Assembly: GCA_013180625.2 (NCBI GenBank)
Contig: SNVD02013155.1
Span: 1 to 64,000 of the forward strand
Source of the DNA: Boswellia sacra
Taxonomy: Eukaryota; Streptophyta; Magnoliopsida; Sapindales; Burseraceae
DNA length: 64,000 nt
Reading direction: 5' to 3'
Below, in pieces: positions 9,830 to 20,650 of the stretch. The position numbers and the translations under genes are program-made. The first letter of the stretch is position 1. Each line of letters opens with the position of its first letter. The notes beneath the pieces were generated by a model. That model worked only from the letters and a program-made list of their open reading frames with translations, had not been told where the DNA came from and did not search any database.

Positions 9830-10864
9830 ACCATCTTGACGAAGACATCTCCTTTGAAAAAGGAAGTTCACCATGAAGGAGGAATTTGAAGTCTATCCTA
9901 AAGAACGAATTTTGAAGAAGAAATTTGATGTTTACCTTGAAGAAGGAAATATGCCTTAAAGATGAAAGGTTCCTTGAAGAAAGGATTTAAAAAAAGAAGA
10001 AGATTCTTAGTTAAATAGTTGGAAGGGTAAAAGGCTAATAGGTCACAGAAAAAGGAAAAAAAAAAGAAAAGAAAAGAAAGAAAAAGAAGAAAAAAAGAAA
10101 GAAAAAGAAGAAAAAAAGAAAGAAAAGAAAATAAAGAAGAAAGAAAAGAAAGAAAGAAGAGAGAAAAAGAAAGAAAGAAAGAAAGAAAGAAAAAGAAAAG
10201 AGAGAGATTGAGAGATAGCAAAACAAAAGAAGAGAAAGAAAGAAAAGAGAAGAGAAGAAAAACTCTACATTAACCTTAAAACTGAAATTTTTTTTGAATG
10301 TATTGGTGATAAGCACCAGGCCATGGCAATAGCTTAACAACTCACAAGGAAAGATGAGTAACGTCGATTGAAGGAATCTTCAATCGAAATCACATGGAAG
10401 AATTCATCCAAAGACTAGAAAGTAATTTGTTGAAGAATACACTGAATAAGGTAAAAATTATGAATTGATTTGAAATCATTAAGAGATGTTTGATATTTTA
10501 TAGAAATTTGCAAGATTGATAGAAAGATCCACAGTGAGTTTAAGAATCAACAAAGAATTCCCCAGTAGAGGACATAAAATCCTATGAATGCAAAATACAA
10601 AGAGATCAAGGACAACGACTGCTTTGCTAAAGGCATGAAGAAATTAAAAAAAGCATAACGTATCAAGAATTTTCCCCAAAGGGCTAGAAGAAATTAAGAA
10701 TAGAATAAAGAATACTTGATAGAGGGGCATGAAACTCAGTGAATGCATAGTCTGAATAGATCAAGGAAGAATGAAGAAAGCCGAAGGCAAGAACAATGAA
10801 AAAGGTCTAAAGACCGCGAAGCAATGCATGATAGACGTTTTCTTGATGGGCAAACATTGGAAGA
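9830..10864. mobile_element. Purine-rich remnant of an older LTR element, no gene
   Basis: No conserved coding sequence was found. The stretch starts with repeated GAAGAAGGAA-like segments and continues with A/G-rich DNA. Together with 18249-18787 it forms the interrupted inner part of an element whose probable 3' LTR begins at 18788. Its left end is cut off where the element A LTR lies. Confidence 0.5.
10038..10262. repeat. (AAGAAA)n-type low-complexity tract
   Basis: About 225 bp is almost purely A and G on the plus strand, built from AAAGAAAG and AAAAAGAAG units. The phenylalanine/leucine ORFs on the minus strand come from this composition and are not genes. Confidence 0.9.
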
Positions 10865-11108
10865 AACCTTAGGAAGTAGGTGCATTTAAGAGTATCTTAA
10901 GTCTTTACAATAGGCATAAGCCTTAAGAAGAGGTGCATCGAAGAGTGTTGAAAACCTTAGGAAGTAGGTGCACTTATGAGTATTTAAAGCCCTTAGAATA
11001 GGCACAAGTCCTAAAAAGAGGCACACCGAAGAATGTTAAAAACCCTAGGAAGTAGTTGCATTTAAGAGTGTTTAAAGCCCTTAGAGTAGGTGCACTGAAG
11101 AGTGCTAA
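10865..11108. repeat. 88-bp minisatellite, interrupted by element C
   Basis: Copies start at 10865, 10953 and 11041, giving an exact 88-bp period. Each begins AACC(T/C)TAGGAAGTAG. The array is cut at 11108 by element C and the same motif (AACCCTAGGAAGTAAGTG) resumes after 18248. Confidence 0.85.
11104..11108. other. Target-site duplication, left (GCTAA)
   Basis: GCTAA directly before the LTR of element C. It is identical to 18244-18248 after the other LTR, which proves that element C inserted here as a unit. Confidence 0.92.
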
Positions 11109-12456
11109 TGTTACGAAAAATCCGCAAGTATACGGAATTGTTACAAGCAATAAAGTGAAAGTACAGATATCGTTCCCACGAGGATTGTCGTTACTAATTA
11201 CCAAAATTTTATTAATTCTTATTTAAAATAAAAAGAATCAAAATCGAGAGTTGATTTGTAGGGAGATTAAATAGAAAATTAACACTAACAAAAAGCAGTT
11301 AGGAAACTAAAAAGAGAATACAATGACACCACACTCTAGGGTACCGATTTTACCGAAATTAATCCACTCTAGTTATTAATTACTATAATACCAGCCTTAT
11401 TCCTAATTGTTGTCAATTGATTTCACTGATGTAATTGTTATTCTGTCTCAAGCAATAACAATGTATATTAATATATTAGAATCATATCTCTGTCTCATCT
11501 AACTCACTATTAATACCCATTAAGCGTAAGAAATCAATAAGATTGCAAAAATCACATTCATATCTCTATCTCATGTTGATTTATGGCAAAATAATTAAGG
11601 ATTAATATGAATATCACTTCTCAGTCTTAATTCATATCTCAAATCATGCAAAAGTTGATCAGGCTTTCACAAGCATTAAGCATATAACTAAATTGCTCAG
11701 CAATTACGGAATAAATAACTAATATATTGAATTGAATTAACTAAAGTATCATAATTTGTCTACATCTTAACCCTAGAAGACAGAACTTAATTCATATTAA
11801 AAAAATACACACAATAAACATAATTAAAAAGGAGGGAAAAAGAAAACTAGAATGTTGGAGACAAATCCGATGATTATGGATTTTCGGCACTGAAAACCAC
11901 CGTACCAATCACCATAAGAGGGGAGAGAGTTTCCCTTTCTAGAGGGTGAAGAGTTCTTCTCCCGAATGGGAGATATACTAAAATGAGAAAAATTCTTATA
12001 TTTATAAGTAAGTGCTAAATTGTAAAAATTGAAAGCTTCAACTTAAGGGGTCAGCGGGAAAATTCTAAACTTGCTACAGTACCCTGTAATACTACACATT
12101 ACAATTTTGCCCTTTTGTACCAAAATACAAATAACTTCTCATACAAAACTCTGTTCGACAAACCGTAAACTCTTCCAAAAAGTAGACTTTTGGGGCTTTC
12201 CAACGGTATATCACATGAAATCTAGTTTGTTGCATATCGATATAGAAAAATCCGAGAAGTTTGCAGACCATTTAAGGATAATGACTGTAATTGCTCAAAT
12301 TGCCATATTTTTTATTGCAAAATCTCCACATTCATACTCCAATGTTATTTAACCTATACAAACACAAAACACACGTAAAAGTAACAAAAATACCCAAAAA
12401 CCGACAGAATATTAAGCTTAAAGATATTTAAATTATGAGTATAAACCCTCTTATCA
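11109..12456 (-). repeat. 3' LTR of element C
   Basis: This 1348-bp LTR pairs with 16895-18243. A polypurine tract at 12457-12471 marks it as the 3' LTR. It carries the CGTTCCCACGAGGATTG block near its plus-strand start. Confidence 0.92.
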
Positions 12457-12471
12457 AATACCCCCAAACTT
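12457..12471 (-). other. Polypurine tract of element C
   Basis: The minus strand reads AGTTTGGGGGTATT next to the 3' LTR. It is followed inward by the TCCTCGAGCAA block shared with A and B. Confidence 0.75.
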
Positions 12472-14284
12472 AACATTTTGCTAGTCCTCGAGCAAAACAA
12501 AGAAACAACAAAGAGAAACAAAGAATACAAACACAAACCAAAAACTTAAACACTTAGTTAGTATTCAGTTAACATGAATTATAAACAGGCTTCAAAGACT
12601 GCACAAAAATTACAACTCAAGGAAAACTTCAAAATTTTTGCATTTGATCAAAAATTTCATCACACATGTTAGTTTTCGCTTTACCTAAATTCTTTGAGTG
12701 TGTGTGTGTGTGTGGGGCCATGCTCACTTAATCACTTGTAACCCGGTTGAGTTTATGCATAAAAATGAATCAATTTGATAAGGAAATTAATGCATAAAGT
12801 TGAACTCCGTAGGTCTGCTTTTCAAGGCACTTTCCACTAATGTAGACAAGTACAACACTAAAGATCAAATAGGACTTTATTAAGCTTGTAACGTTTGGCT
12901 AGGGTGAAGGTATGATAAAGGATAACAATTTGGCTCAAATCACCCAAAAACACACAAATCAACCAAGACTATGCAAAGCTCAACCCCAAAGCACATTCTG
13001 TAAAGCAAGCCCAGTAACTCCCCCATACTTATTTACAACACTCAATCTATTTATTTAAATAAAACAAAAGAAACTACACCCCAAACTTAGTTGTTTCAAA
13101 TATTCTCAAGGGCGTAGAATTGAACTCCCTTTTTTTTCATTCTTTTTTTTTGGATTTTTTTTATATTAACCAACTACCTCTCCCTCACACTTAAATAACA
13201 CATTGTCCTCAATGTGGCATTGAAGTATAGAAGACACTTTTTTTTTTAATTAAACTCACTATCAATGCTCATTACACCTCCAAATCTCCCTCAACTTTCC
13301 AAAACCATAGCATAGCTCAAAATGTAGTCTTGAATGATCTACGTGCTTATGGATAAGGGATAAACTGTTTGAAAAATTTAATTTTTGGGTTAAGAGAAAT
13401 TTTAGTGAGTTAAATCGAAGAAAAATGCTTATATAGGCACAAAAGGGAAACTAGGGATCGAATTCATATATAGGTTGGCTAGAAAGGCTCAAACAATTCA
13501 AAAATGGTCTAAATCATTTCCTTAATGTTGTACAGTCTAGGATTTTGCCTCAAGTGACAATCAAGCAGATTCTAGAATTCAATGAAATCTTGTGAAGCAC
13601 TTAAATTTCATAAACCTTTTCTAAGAAAACAAACAACTCAGTAATCATGGCAATTTGCTCAATGTTGTTCAAGGAATTAAAAGTAAAGCAAAAACCAACC
13701 AACATTTTATGCACAAAGATCTATGCATAATTTATCATTTTCCAAGAGTTATTCTTAATTCAATCATTTACTTATCATCAGCCCACACAACTCAAAAGAA
13801 CAAAGGTATGTGGCATTGTTAGACTTGAGTTACGACTGTCTATTTCAACAATCGTTTGGACCAGTAGCCTGCAAACTTAAGGTTTCCAGCCTATATACCT
13901 TTGTCACAAAAGAAAACAACTCTTGAATAAAGAAACCAATCATAACACTAGTTCGTTACAAAACAAGTTTGTTATACTGCAAGTTAGTTAGAATGGGTTT
14001 GAAAGGATCAAAACTATATTCCATAACTCTGCCACTTCGGACAAAACGAAACTACAATGTGCTTCAGAAACATTTGAACTTTTTACCTTGCCACTCTAAC
14101 AAGTTAAGCTACTGGATTGCTAGCAAAAAAAGAAACAACAAGAAAAGAACTTTCATGAACACAATGAAAACAAAAATAAAGAGATTCAAACCAGGTTTAT
14201 TGATTACAGTCAGAGTGTCAAATCCAATTCACACCTCTGATCACTTCTTTCATACCAATTTATTTAAGTCATTGTTGGAACGAG
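12472..14284 (-). mobile_element. Non-coding 3' internal region of element C
   Basis: No gene was found. The stretch shares short blocks with the 3' internal regions of A and B, for example CACTTGTAACCCGG and the GAGGACAATGT motif near 13200. A (TG)n run lies near 12700. An ORF of 114 codons on the plus strand at 13969-14313 is antisense to the LOG tail and is not supported. Confidence 0.7.
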
Positions 14285-14393
14285 TTAAAAAAAGAATGCT
14301 TGCAATTTGTTGATCAGATCCTCGACAGTTGAAGCAATGACTAGGACTTTATGTGCTGACTGTGAAATGAAGTTTTGTTCCATAGCTTGATCT
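14285..14393 (-). pseudogene. LOG: 3'-terminal fragment of captured LOG ORF in element C
   Basis: In one open minus frame this encodes an FISQSAHKVLV block followed by ASTVEDLINKLQAF, the homologue of the ISPSARQILV..ASTAGELIDKLQ C-terminus in elements A and B. The fragment starts at the equivalent of DQAVEKNF and is fused upstream directly to the degraded post-pol motif. The first three quarters of LOG, including PGGYGTLEE, and the whole cysteine-rich ORF are missing. The sequence differs from A and B at many sites yet keeps the reading frame up to TAA, so the capture is old. Confidence 0.75.
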
Positions 14394-14435
14394 CCCAAGT
14401 AACGCTTGATTTAATGTCATCAGCTCGACGTTCCT
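14390..14435 (-). other. Degraded post-pol motif of element C
   Basis: The plus strand has TCTCCCAAGTAACGCTTGAT followed by TTAATGTCATCAGCTCGACG, a decayed form of the CCTCCCAATAAGCGCTTGGTTTAACGTCCTCAGCCCGACG motif at 6245 and 39258. It joins directly to the LOG tail, which locates a deletion breakpoint. Confidence 0.6.
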
Positions 14436-14563
14436 ACTAAACAATATAAAATAAACAAGTAAACAAAATTAGGAAAAAAATAGCAAGTATAAATCAGACA
14501 TAAAAAATAACTAATTAAAAGAAAATAAACAACAAGAAGTGAAGAAAAATTGAAGCTAATTCA

Positions 14564-15892
14564 ATCTTGTTCAGCTGGGATAGGAGTTGAAATCAAAGTC
14601 TTCTTCAAAGATTTGAAAATTTGGCTAGCTTCATTGGTCTCCTCACATGATTTTGCTTCAAGAATTGATGATTTAAGCTTGAATCAAAAAATTTCTTGGA
14701 GTAATGGTTGCAAATTTAACATGATGACATGAAGATTTCTATAATCTAAAGTGCTATTGCAACCTAATCTAGGAGAGATTTTAGTTTCATCAAGGCAAAG
14801 TTTCTTAAAAATAGAAAATGCCATCAAAATAATGTCTGCACCATAATTATAAAATGCTCTATTAATGGAACAAGGAAAACTCCCTGAATTCTTTAATTTT
14901 TGAGGCACTTTCTTTCTCAAAATGGTGGTGCACTCCTCTTTTAGTTTCTTCACTTCATGTTCTTCCAATTCCTTTTTGTTGGACAAAGTTTCTTCCATGA
15001 ATTTCATAAATCTAGGTGTTTGCTCCAATAAATCTACAAAAGGAATGTTAAAAGGTAATTTCTTAAAAATATCAAGAAATTTAGGAAATTGCTTATCTGA
15101 GTTGTTCCTTTTGAGACATTGAGGAAAAGGGATTAGTGGCACATATGATGGTGGTGATGTTGCTAGATGTGGCTGCTCAATGTTCTCCTTAAATTGGCAT
15201 ATATGTTGGCTATCCTCAGCTTTCTTGCAATTGTCATGGGACTTGTCAATTTGTTCTTCTCTTGCCAATGCAATCATCATCAGTTCCTCATTATTTGTTT
15301 CAATGCTACTTGAGAATGCTTTTTGAAGTTTTGTTGAAATCATACTTGCCAATTGGCTTACTTGCATCTCAAGATTTCGAATTGAGGTTGCTTGGCTTTG
15401 AAAAGTCTTTTCTGTTTCAGCCATGAATTGAGAAGTGTTCGCTGAAAATTAAGAAACACTTGCTGAAAATTTAGAGACATTGGCATCAAGTTGAGCAAGA
15501 GCTTCCTCCAAACTACTTTTCTCTTTTTTTGGCTGCAAAAATTGAGAATCAAAACAATTAAGATCATTATCCCATGACTGGTAGGAAAAATTTGTCCAAG
15601 ATGAATCATAGGCATTTGGGTATGTGTTTGAGGGATGATAGTATTGTTGCCTTTGAAAGTTTGGCATACGCTTCGTCTGGCAAGAATTTGGGACTACAAA
15701 GTGGTTCCCAACTGTACAATCAATACTACAATGATCTCCATCACACCATTTACATACAACATTCACATTCAAATTTCTCAAGTTCCTTGATAAGGCTCTA
15801 ACTTCAGCTTTTAGCATCTCTTTGGATAAAGCTACAACTAAATCCTTTAATTCATCTATAACTTCAATATCAATTTCCATGCCTATTGTCAC
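14564..15892 (-). pseudogene. gag-pro remnant of element C with zinc knuckle
   Basis: Two ORF pieces in the same minus frame (15892-15449 and 15424-14684) are separated by one in-frame stop. The first has the nucleocapsid zinc knuckle CKWCDGDHCSIDC (CX2CX3HX4C), typical of Athila-like gag. The second has heptad-like helices and a linker KKVPQKLKNSGSFPCSI that precedes the protease. Where the catalytic DLGAS block should be, the sequence reads NYGADI, so the aspartate is lost. Coding similarity continues in a shifted frame to about 14564. The capsid domain is missing upstream of 15892. Element A/B gag lacks the knuckle that is present here. Confidence 0.8.
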
Positions 15893-16870
15893 AGCTTAGA
15901 AACAAGAAAATCAACATGCAAACAATTAAAAACAAGATTGAAATTTTTATTAAAACAAAATGAATGCAAACTAAAATGAATGCTAAACAAATAATACTAC
16001 AAAATCAAATTCACAACAAACAATACTTAAAACTCGAAATCATAATCCATAACAATGGAAAAATCACACAATCAATTTCAAGAATTCAATTCACTCTCAA
16101 GCAACTCAATTTGCAAAGAATAAATTGGAAACAACCAGAAAATCAATCAAAAACAGTCACAAAACTAGCTACGCAACATCCAAAAAACTTTAAAACAGAT
16201 AACCCTCTGCAGAATTATCTGACTTTAAAAATTTGCACATACACCCCTACTGGAAAATTTTCACCAAATTTCTTTGAATTGATAGAGTATGGAAGCTTGG
16301 ATCTCTCTGTTTGGATTGGTTAAGGAGGAGAGGAGGAGTGGTGACTGTCAGAATCTGGAAAAGAAGAGGAACAAGGAAGAGATGGGTGGCTAGTGGTGGT
16401 TGATGGTGGTTTATGAGGTGGTCCGGATCTTAGATTGAGGTTTTGGAGGTGTTCCCATGGTTGTTTGAGGTTGGTAAAGAAGAAAGAATGGTAGATGGAG
16501 TCCCGATCTACACTTTGGCAAGGGTGGCGAAGTCTCACTTGCCGACGGTTAGTGATGAATAGTGATTCCGGTTATGAATAGTGGTAGTGATGGGAGGAAG
16601 AAGGGGTTGGAAATCAAGTTGCACTCCTGCACAAGGAGACTTGCGTGACTGTGCGAAGTTTTTGTTTGTCTTTAAATTTTTTTTAATGATAAAAAAATAA
16701 CACACAAAAATTAGACTAAAATAAAAGTTGAAAATTCAACACACCAAAAATATTTAATAGTATTAAACAACAAGAACAGAAAAACAACATAAACAAAAGT
16801 TAAATGCGAACAATATATAGATACACATCAAAATAGAGTTAAATTATTTTGATATTAATAAACAAGACAA
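15893..16870 (-). mobile_element. Leader region of element C, unassigned
   Basis: About 1 kb between the primer site and gag. 15960-16260 is A-rich. 16320-16640 is G-rich on the plus strand (GGAGGAGAGGAGGAGTGGTG, GGTGGTTGATGGTGG) with a composition unlike its neighbours. No recognisable protein was found; the minus-strand ORF at 16320-16538 is proline/serine/histidine-rich and looks compositional. Confidence 0.6.
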
Positions 16871-16888
16871 TCCCCGACAATGGCGCCA
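16871..16888 (-). other. Primer-binding site of element C (tRNA-Asp, two changes)
   Basis: The minus strand reads TGGCGCCATTGTCGGGGA, which matches the tRNA-Asp 3' end with two transitions. It lies 6 bp inside the 5' LTR. Confidence 0.85.
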
Positions 16889-16894
16889 AAAACT

Positions 16895-18243
16895 TGTTGC
16901 AAAAAATCCGCAAGTATACGGAATCGTTACAAGTAATAAAGTGAAAGTACAAATATCGTTCCCACGAGGATTGTCGTTACTAATTACCAAAATTTTATTA
17001 ATTTTTATTTAAAATAAAAAGAATCAAAATTGAGATTTGATTTGTAGGGAGATTAAATATAAAATTAACACTAACAAAAAGCAGTCACGAAACTAAAAAG
17101 AGAATACAATGACACAACACTCTAGGGTACCGATTTCATCGAAATTAATCTACTCTAGTTATTAATTACTATAATATACCAGCCTTATTCCTAATTGTTG
17201 TCAATCGATTTCACTGATGTAATTGTTATTCTTTCTCAAGCAATAACAATGTATATTAATATATTAGAATCACATCTCTGTCTCATCGAACTCACTATCA
17301 ATACCCATTAAGCACAAGAAATCGATAAGAATGCACAAATCACATTTATATCTTTATCTCATGTTGATTTATGGCAAAATAATTAAGGATTAGTATGAAT
17401 ATCACTTCCCAGTCTCAATTCATATCTCAAATCATGCAAAAGTTGATCCAGCTTTCACAAGCATTAAGCATATAATTAAATTGCTCAGCAATTATGGAAT
17501 AAATAACTAATATATTGAATTCAATTAACTAGAGTATCATAATTTGGCTACATCTTAACCCTAGAAGACAGAACTTAATTCATATTAAAAAAATACACAC
17601 AACAAACATAATTAAAAAGGAGGGGAAAAGAAAACTAGACTGTGGGAGACAAATCCCATGACTATGGATTTCCGGCATCGAAAATCACCGTGCCAACCGC
17701 CAAAAGAAGGGAGAGAGTTTCTCTTTCTAGAGGGTGAAGAGTTCTTCTCCCGAATGAGAGATATCCTAAAATGAGAAAAATTCTCATATTTATAAACAAG
17801 GGCTAAATCGCAAAAATTGAAAGCTTCAACTTAAGGGGTCAACTGAAAAATTCTAAACTTGCTACAGTACCCCGTAATACTTCAAGTTATAATTTTGCCC
17901 TTTTGTATCAAAATACATGTAACTTCTCATACAAAACTCCGATTGACAAATCGTAAACTGTTCTAGAAAGTAGACTTTTGGGTCTTTCCAACGGTATATC
18001 ACATGAACTCTAGTTCATTACATATCGATATAGAAAAATCCGAGAAGTTTGCATACCATTTAAGAATAATGACTGTAATTGCTCAAATTACCATATTTTT
18101 GCTTGCAAAATCTCCACATTCATACTCCAACATTATTTAACCTACACAAACACAAAATACACATAAAAGTACAAAAATATCCAAAAACTGACAGAATATT
18201 AAGCTTAAAAATACTTAAATTGTGAGTATAAACCCATTTATCA
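16895..18243 (-). repeat. 5' LTR of element C
   Basis: This 1349-bp LTR has TGTTGCAAAAAATCC..TTTATCA ends on the plus strand and aligns with 11109-12456 with scattered substitutions. The right target duplication follows immediately. Confidence 0.92.
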
Positions 18244-18248
18244 GCTAA
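18244..18248. other. Target-site duplication, right (GCTAA)
   Basis: Identical to 11104-11108. Confidence 0.92.
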
Positions 18249-18346
18249 CAAACCCTAGGAAGTAAGTGTACTGAAGAGTGCTAGAAATCTAAGAAGTAGA
18301 CGCATTGAAGAGTGTTTTATATTAGCATCATAAGGATACACTTCAT

Positions 18347-18500
18347 GCATCAAAAGGATGCATTTGTCTGCACTAGAATAGTGCACATTGTGCATCGTAA
18401 GGATGCACCTATCCATACTAGAAAAGTGCACATTGTGCATCATAAGGATGCACCTGTTCGTATTAGAAAAGTGCACATCATGCATTAGAAGGATGCATAC
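18347..18500. repeat. 45-bp minisatellite (GCATCATAAGGATGCAC)
   Basis: Copies begin at 18347, 18392, 18437 and 18482, an exact 45-bp period. Each holds the near-palindrome GCATC..GGATGC and AAGTGCAC. Because 45 is a multiple of 3, the minus strand shows an open 15-residue repeat (MHNVHFSSMDRCIL-like), which need not be coding. Confidence 0.85.
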
Positions 18501-18640
18501 TAGCCCTTAAGTGCGCACATTGGCCCTTGAAGCAGGCATATCAACTCTTTAAGTGGGCACACCAGCCCTTAAAATGGCCCTTGAAGTGGGCAAATCAACC
18601 CTTAAAGTGGGCATACCAGCCCTTGAGTGGATGCATCTTT
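18501..18640. repeat. Short degenerate tandem repeat (AGCCCTTAAAGTGGGCA)
   Basis: Five to six imperfect copies of a unit of about 20-25 bp based on (A/G)GCCCTT(A/G)A(A)GTGGGCA. It belongs to the same minisatellite-rich remnant as the 88- and 45-bp arrays. Confidence 0.75.
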
Positions 18641-18787
18641 TGTAGAAATTGAAGAGAAAAGTAAATGATAAGAAGTCTGACAGAATGTAGATGAAGACGA
18701 TGATGCAAGATCAGAAAAGGAAAGACGAAGCAAGAGTACTTTGTCGATTTTTGTGTCTCACAAACTTCTCCAAATTAGGGGACAAGC
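18641..18787 (+). mobile_element. 3' internal end of older LTR element with polypurine tract
   Basis: A/G-rich DNA ends in AAATTAGGGGACAAGC directly before TGTAGACACTAG at 18788. The layout is that of a polypurine tract followed by a 3' LTR in plus orientation. No ORF was found. Confidence 0.5.
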
Positions 18788-20650
18788 TGTAGACACTAGA
18801 TTTTTTAGGCTCGATGATGAAATGAAATTGAATGTCCAGCAACAAAAATGGCCGAAATGCCCTTAGAAGCAAAAAGAAGGAAGGTCAGAAGAAACTGACC
18901 AAGAGTTTTAAAAACTAACATATGACTTCAAAAAATCACAAAAATTAATTCAAGAGGAATATGATAATGAATCGAATTTAAACTTCAAAAGTTACGCACG
19001 TTTGAATAAACAAAGGTTGAAGGATGACGACTTTGAAAAAATGCGAAGCAAGAGGGATTGGTGGGCCACAATCAGCGAGTAGTTGTAAGACAGTTGGCCG
19101 ATTGTCCTACCACCGGTCGACAGTCCACTTATAATAGGTCGACTATCCTACTGCCAGTCGTTGGTCCTCAACTAGTCGACCAGCTGTTCTCTCGCTAATT
19201 TTGGAAAATTTTGTTAAACACCTTTCATATTTGATTTTTCCTTCCTTTTTCAATTTCAGCACTCAACCATATAAAACCCCTTCCTCCTCACTTTTTAATG
19301 CAATCAAAATCATCTCTTCTCCATCTTGAAGACACACTTCAAAATTCAAGGAGTCTTTTTTAGTTTTTGTTTTTTTTTCTAGCCATTCTATTGCTCTAAA
19401 CTCAGAAATGGTACGTCCTAAAAGTAGTTCTCTCTTCTCCCTTTATTTTTCTTATTTATTTTCTCGCTTTAGAATTAGCATGTTTGGGTTTATTTATGCT
19501 TAGAAAGCATGTCTAGGATTTGTTTTAATGCTTAGGAGCATGTTTAGGGTTATTAGGAATTGTTTTAACCCTCGTTTGATTTGCAAGGTGGAAATGCATG
19601 TCAAGGTAAGTCCGCTTTTCCTTCTTTATTTAAAATCATGCTAAGAATATATTTCTTTTTTGTGAATGCTTAGAGTCATGCATAAAATCACATGTTTAGA
19701 ATCATGCTTAAGAGCCCCTGATTAGAATCATGCTAAGAACACTTAATGATTGTTTTAAAGTATGCTAAGAAATAGCGTAGAATAGGTATGAATTGCCTTG
19801 ATTGGTTAAAATTGCCATGTTTGCTTTGATTGATTGAATTCGGCTAGAATAGCCATGTTTTGTCATGATTGTTTCACTTAGGTTAGAAATGCCATGCTAG
19901 GCTAGAATTGCCATCAAATGCTAGAATTACAATAGGCTAAAATGCCATGATAGAATTATCAAATCTAGATCAAAGTGTCATGATTCTAGATTATGGCCTT
20001 GTTCTAATTTTAGTTAATTGATTTATGAATGTATGAATACACCATGAATATCCTATGATTTGAATGATGTCATAAAAGAGACTTGATAGACATTGAATGG
20101 ACTGACGTATGGTGGTGAAAAATTCATCATCTATCAATTCTCGAATTGAATGTTTATATTGAATTTATAATATGTAGTGAATGTTATGAATGGTATGACA
20201 ACTACATTTGAAGTGTTTAGAAGTAAATTTACTTTATTAAAGAGAAATGTAATCCTATTCCCTATCCCCCATATGTGAAAGGAAATGTAATTATATTCTT
20301 CTCACTCTTTCTTTGTATGAATATATAACTGTCTTGATTAAAAATCACTTTATTTGTTTAATGAAAATAAAATTGGAAATGTGTGCATAAAATGAACAAC
20401 TTAACTAGGCTGTATAACAACGTAAGTTATTTTTATTTGGTATACCCTATTGGAGGTTAGATTTTGATCTGGACAAGGTGAATGGCTCATACCTAACTTC
20501 TCGAACCAATCTCTGAAGGGATGAGGGTAGTTTAGACATTGAAGCAAGGGATCAGATTTTCCCCATGCATTCCCAATTGAATAATTGGGTGGCAACTCCT
20601 TTTCTTTAGACATGCCTATGGCTCATTTATGTTCTCTTAGGTCTCAAAAG
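18788..20650 (+). repeat. Probable 3' LTR of the older element (end approximate)
   Basis: It starts TGTAGACACTAGATTTTT after a purine tract and has a promoter-like segment CATATAAAACCCC at 19268-19280 followed by a pyrimidine-rich leader, as expected for U3/R of a plant Gypsy LTR. Repeated GCATGTTTAGGGTT-like and AGAATTGCCATG-like phrases run through 19500-19960. No matching 5' LTR is in the window, so the right edge cannot be fixed. Confidence 0.5.

Larger units (their letters stand above)
11109..18243 (-). mobile_element. Element C: non-autonomous Athila-like LTR retrotransposon
   Basis: The element is 7135 bp on the minus strand with LTRs at 11109-12456 and 16895-18243, ends TGTTrC..TTATCA, a tRNA-Asp-type primer site and a perfect GCTAA target duplication. 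The internal region carries a zinc-knuckle gag, a protease remnant without its active-site block, the post-pol motif and the 3' end of a LOG ORF; pol is gone. Its LTR resembles the element A/B family in its general order of motifs (CGTTCCCACGAGGATTG, TTCCAACGGTATAT, AAATCCGAGAAG) but is a distinct family. Confidence 0.92.

Noticed and set aside
9898..10340. Two minus-strand ORFs of about 100 residues made almost only of Phe, Leu and Ser
   Set aside because: They lie over an A/G-only tract; open frames are expected from the composition and there is no domain.
13969..14313. 114-residue plus-strand ORF in element C
   Set aside because: It is antisense to the LOG tail and has no domain of its own.
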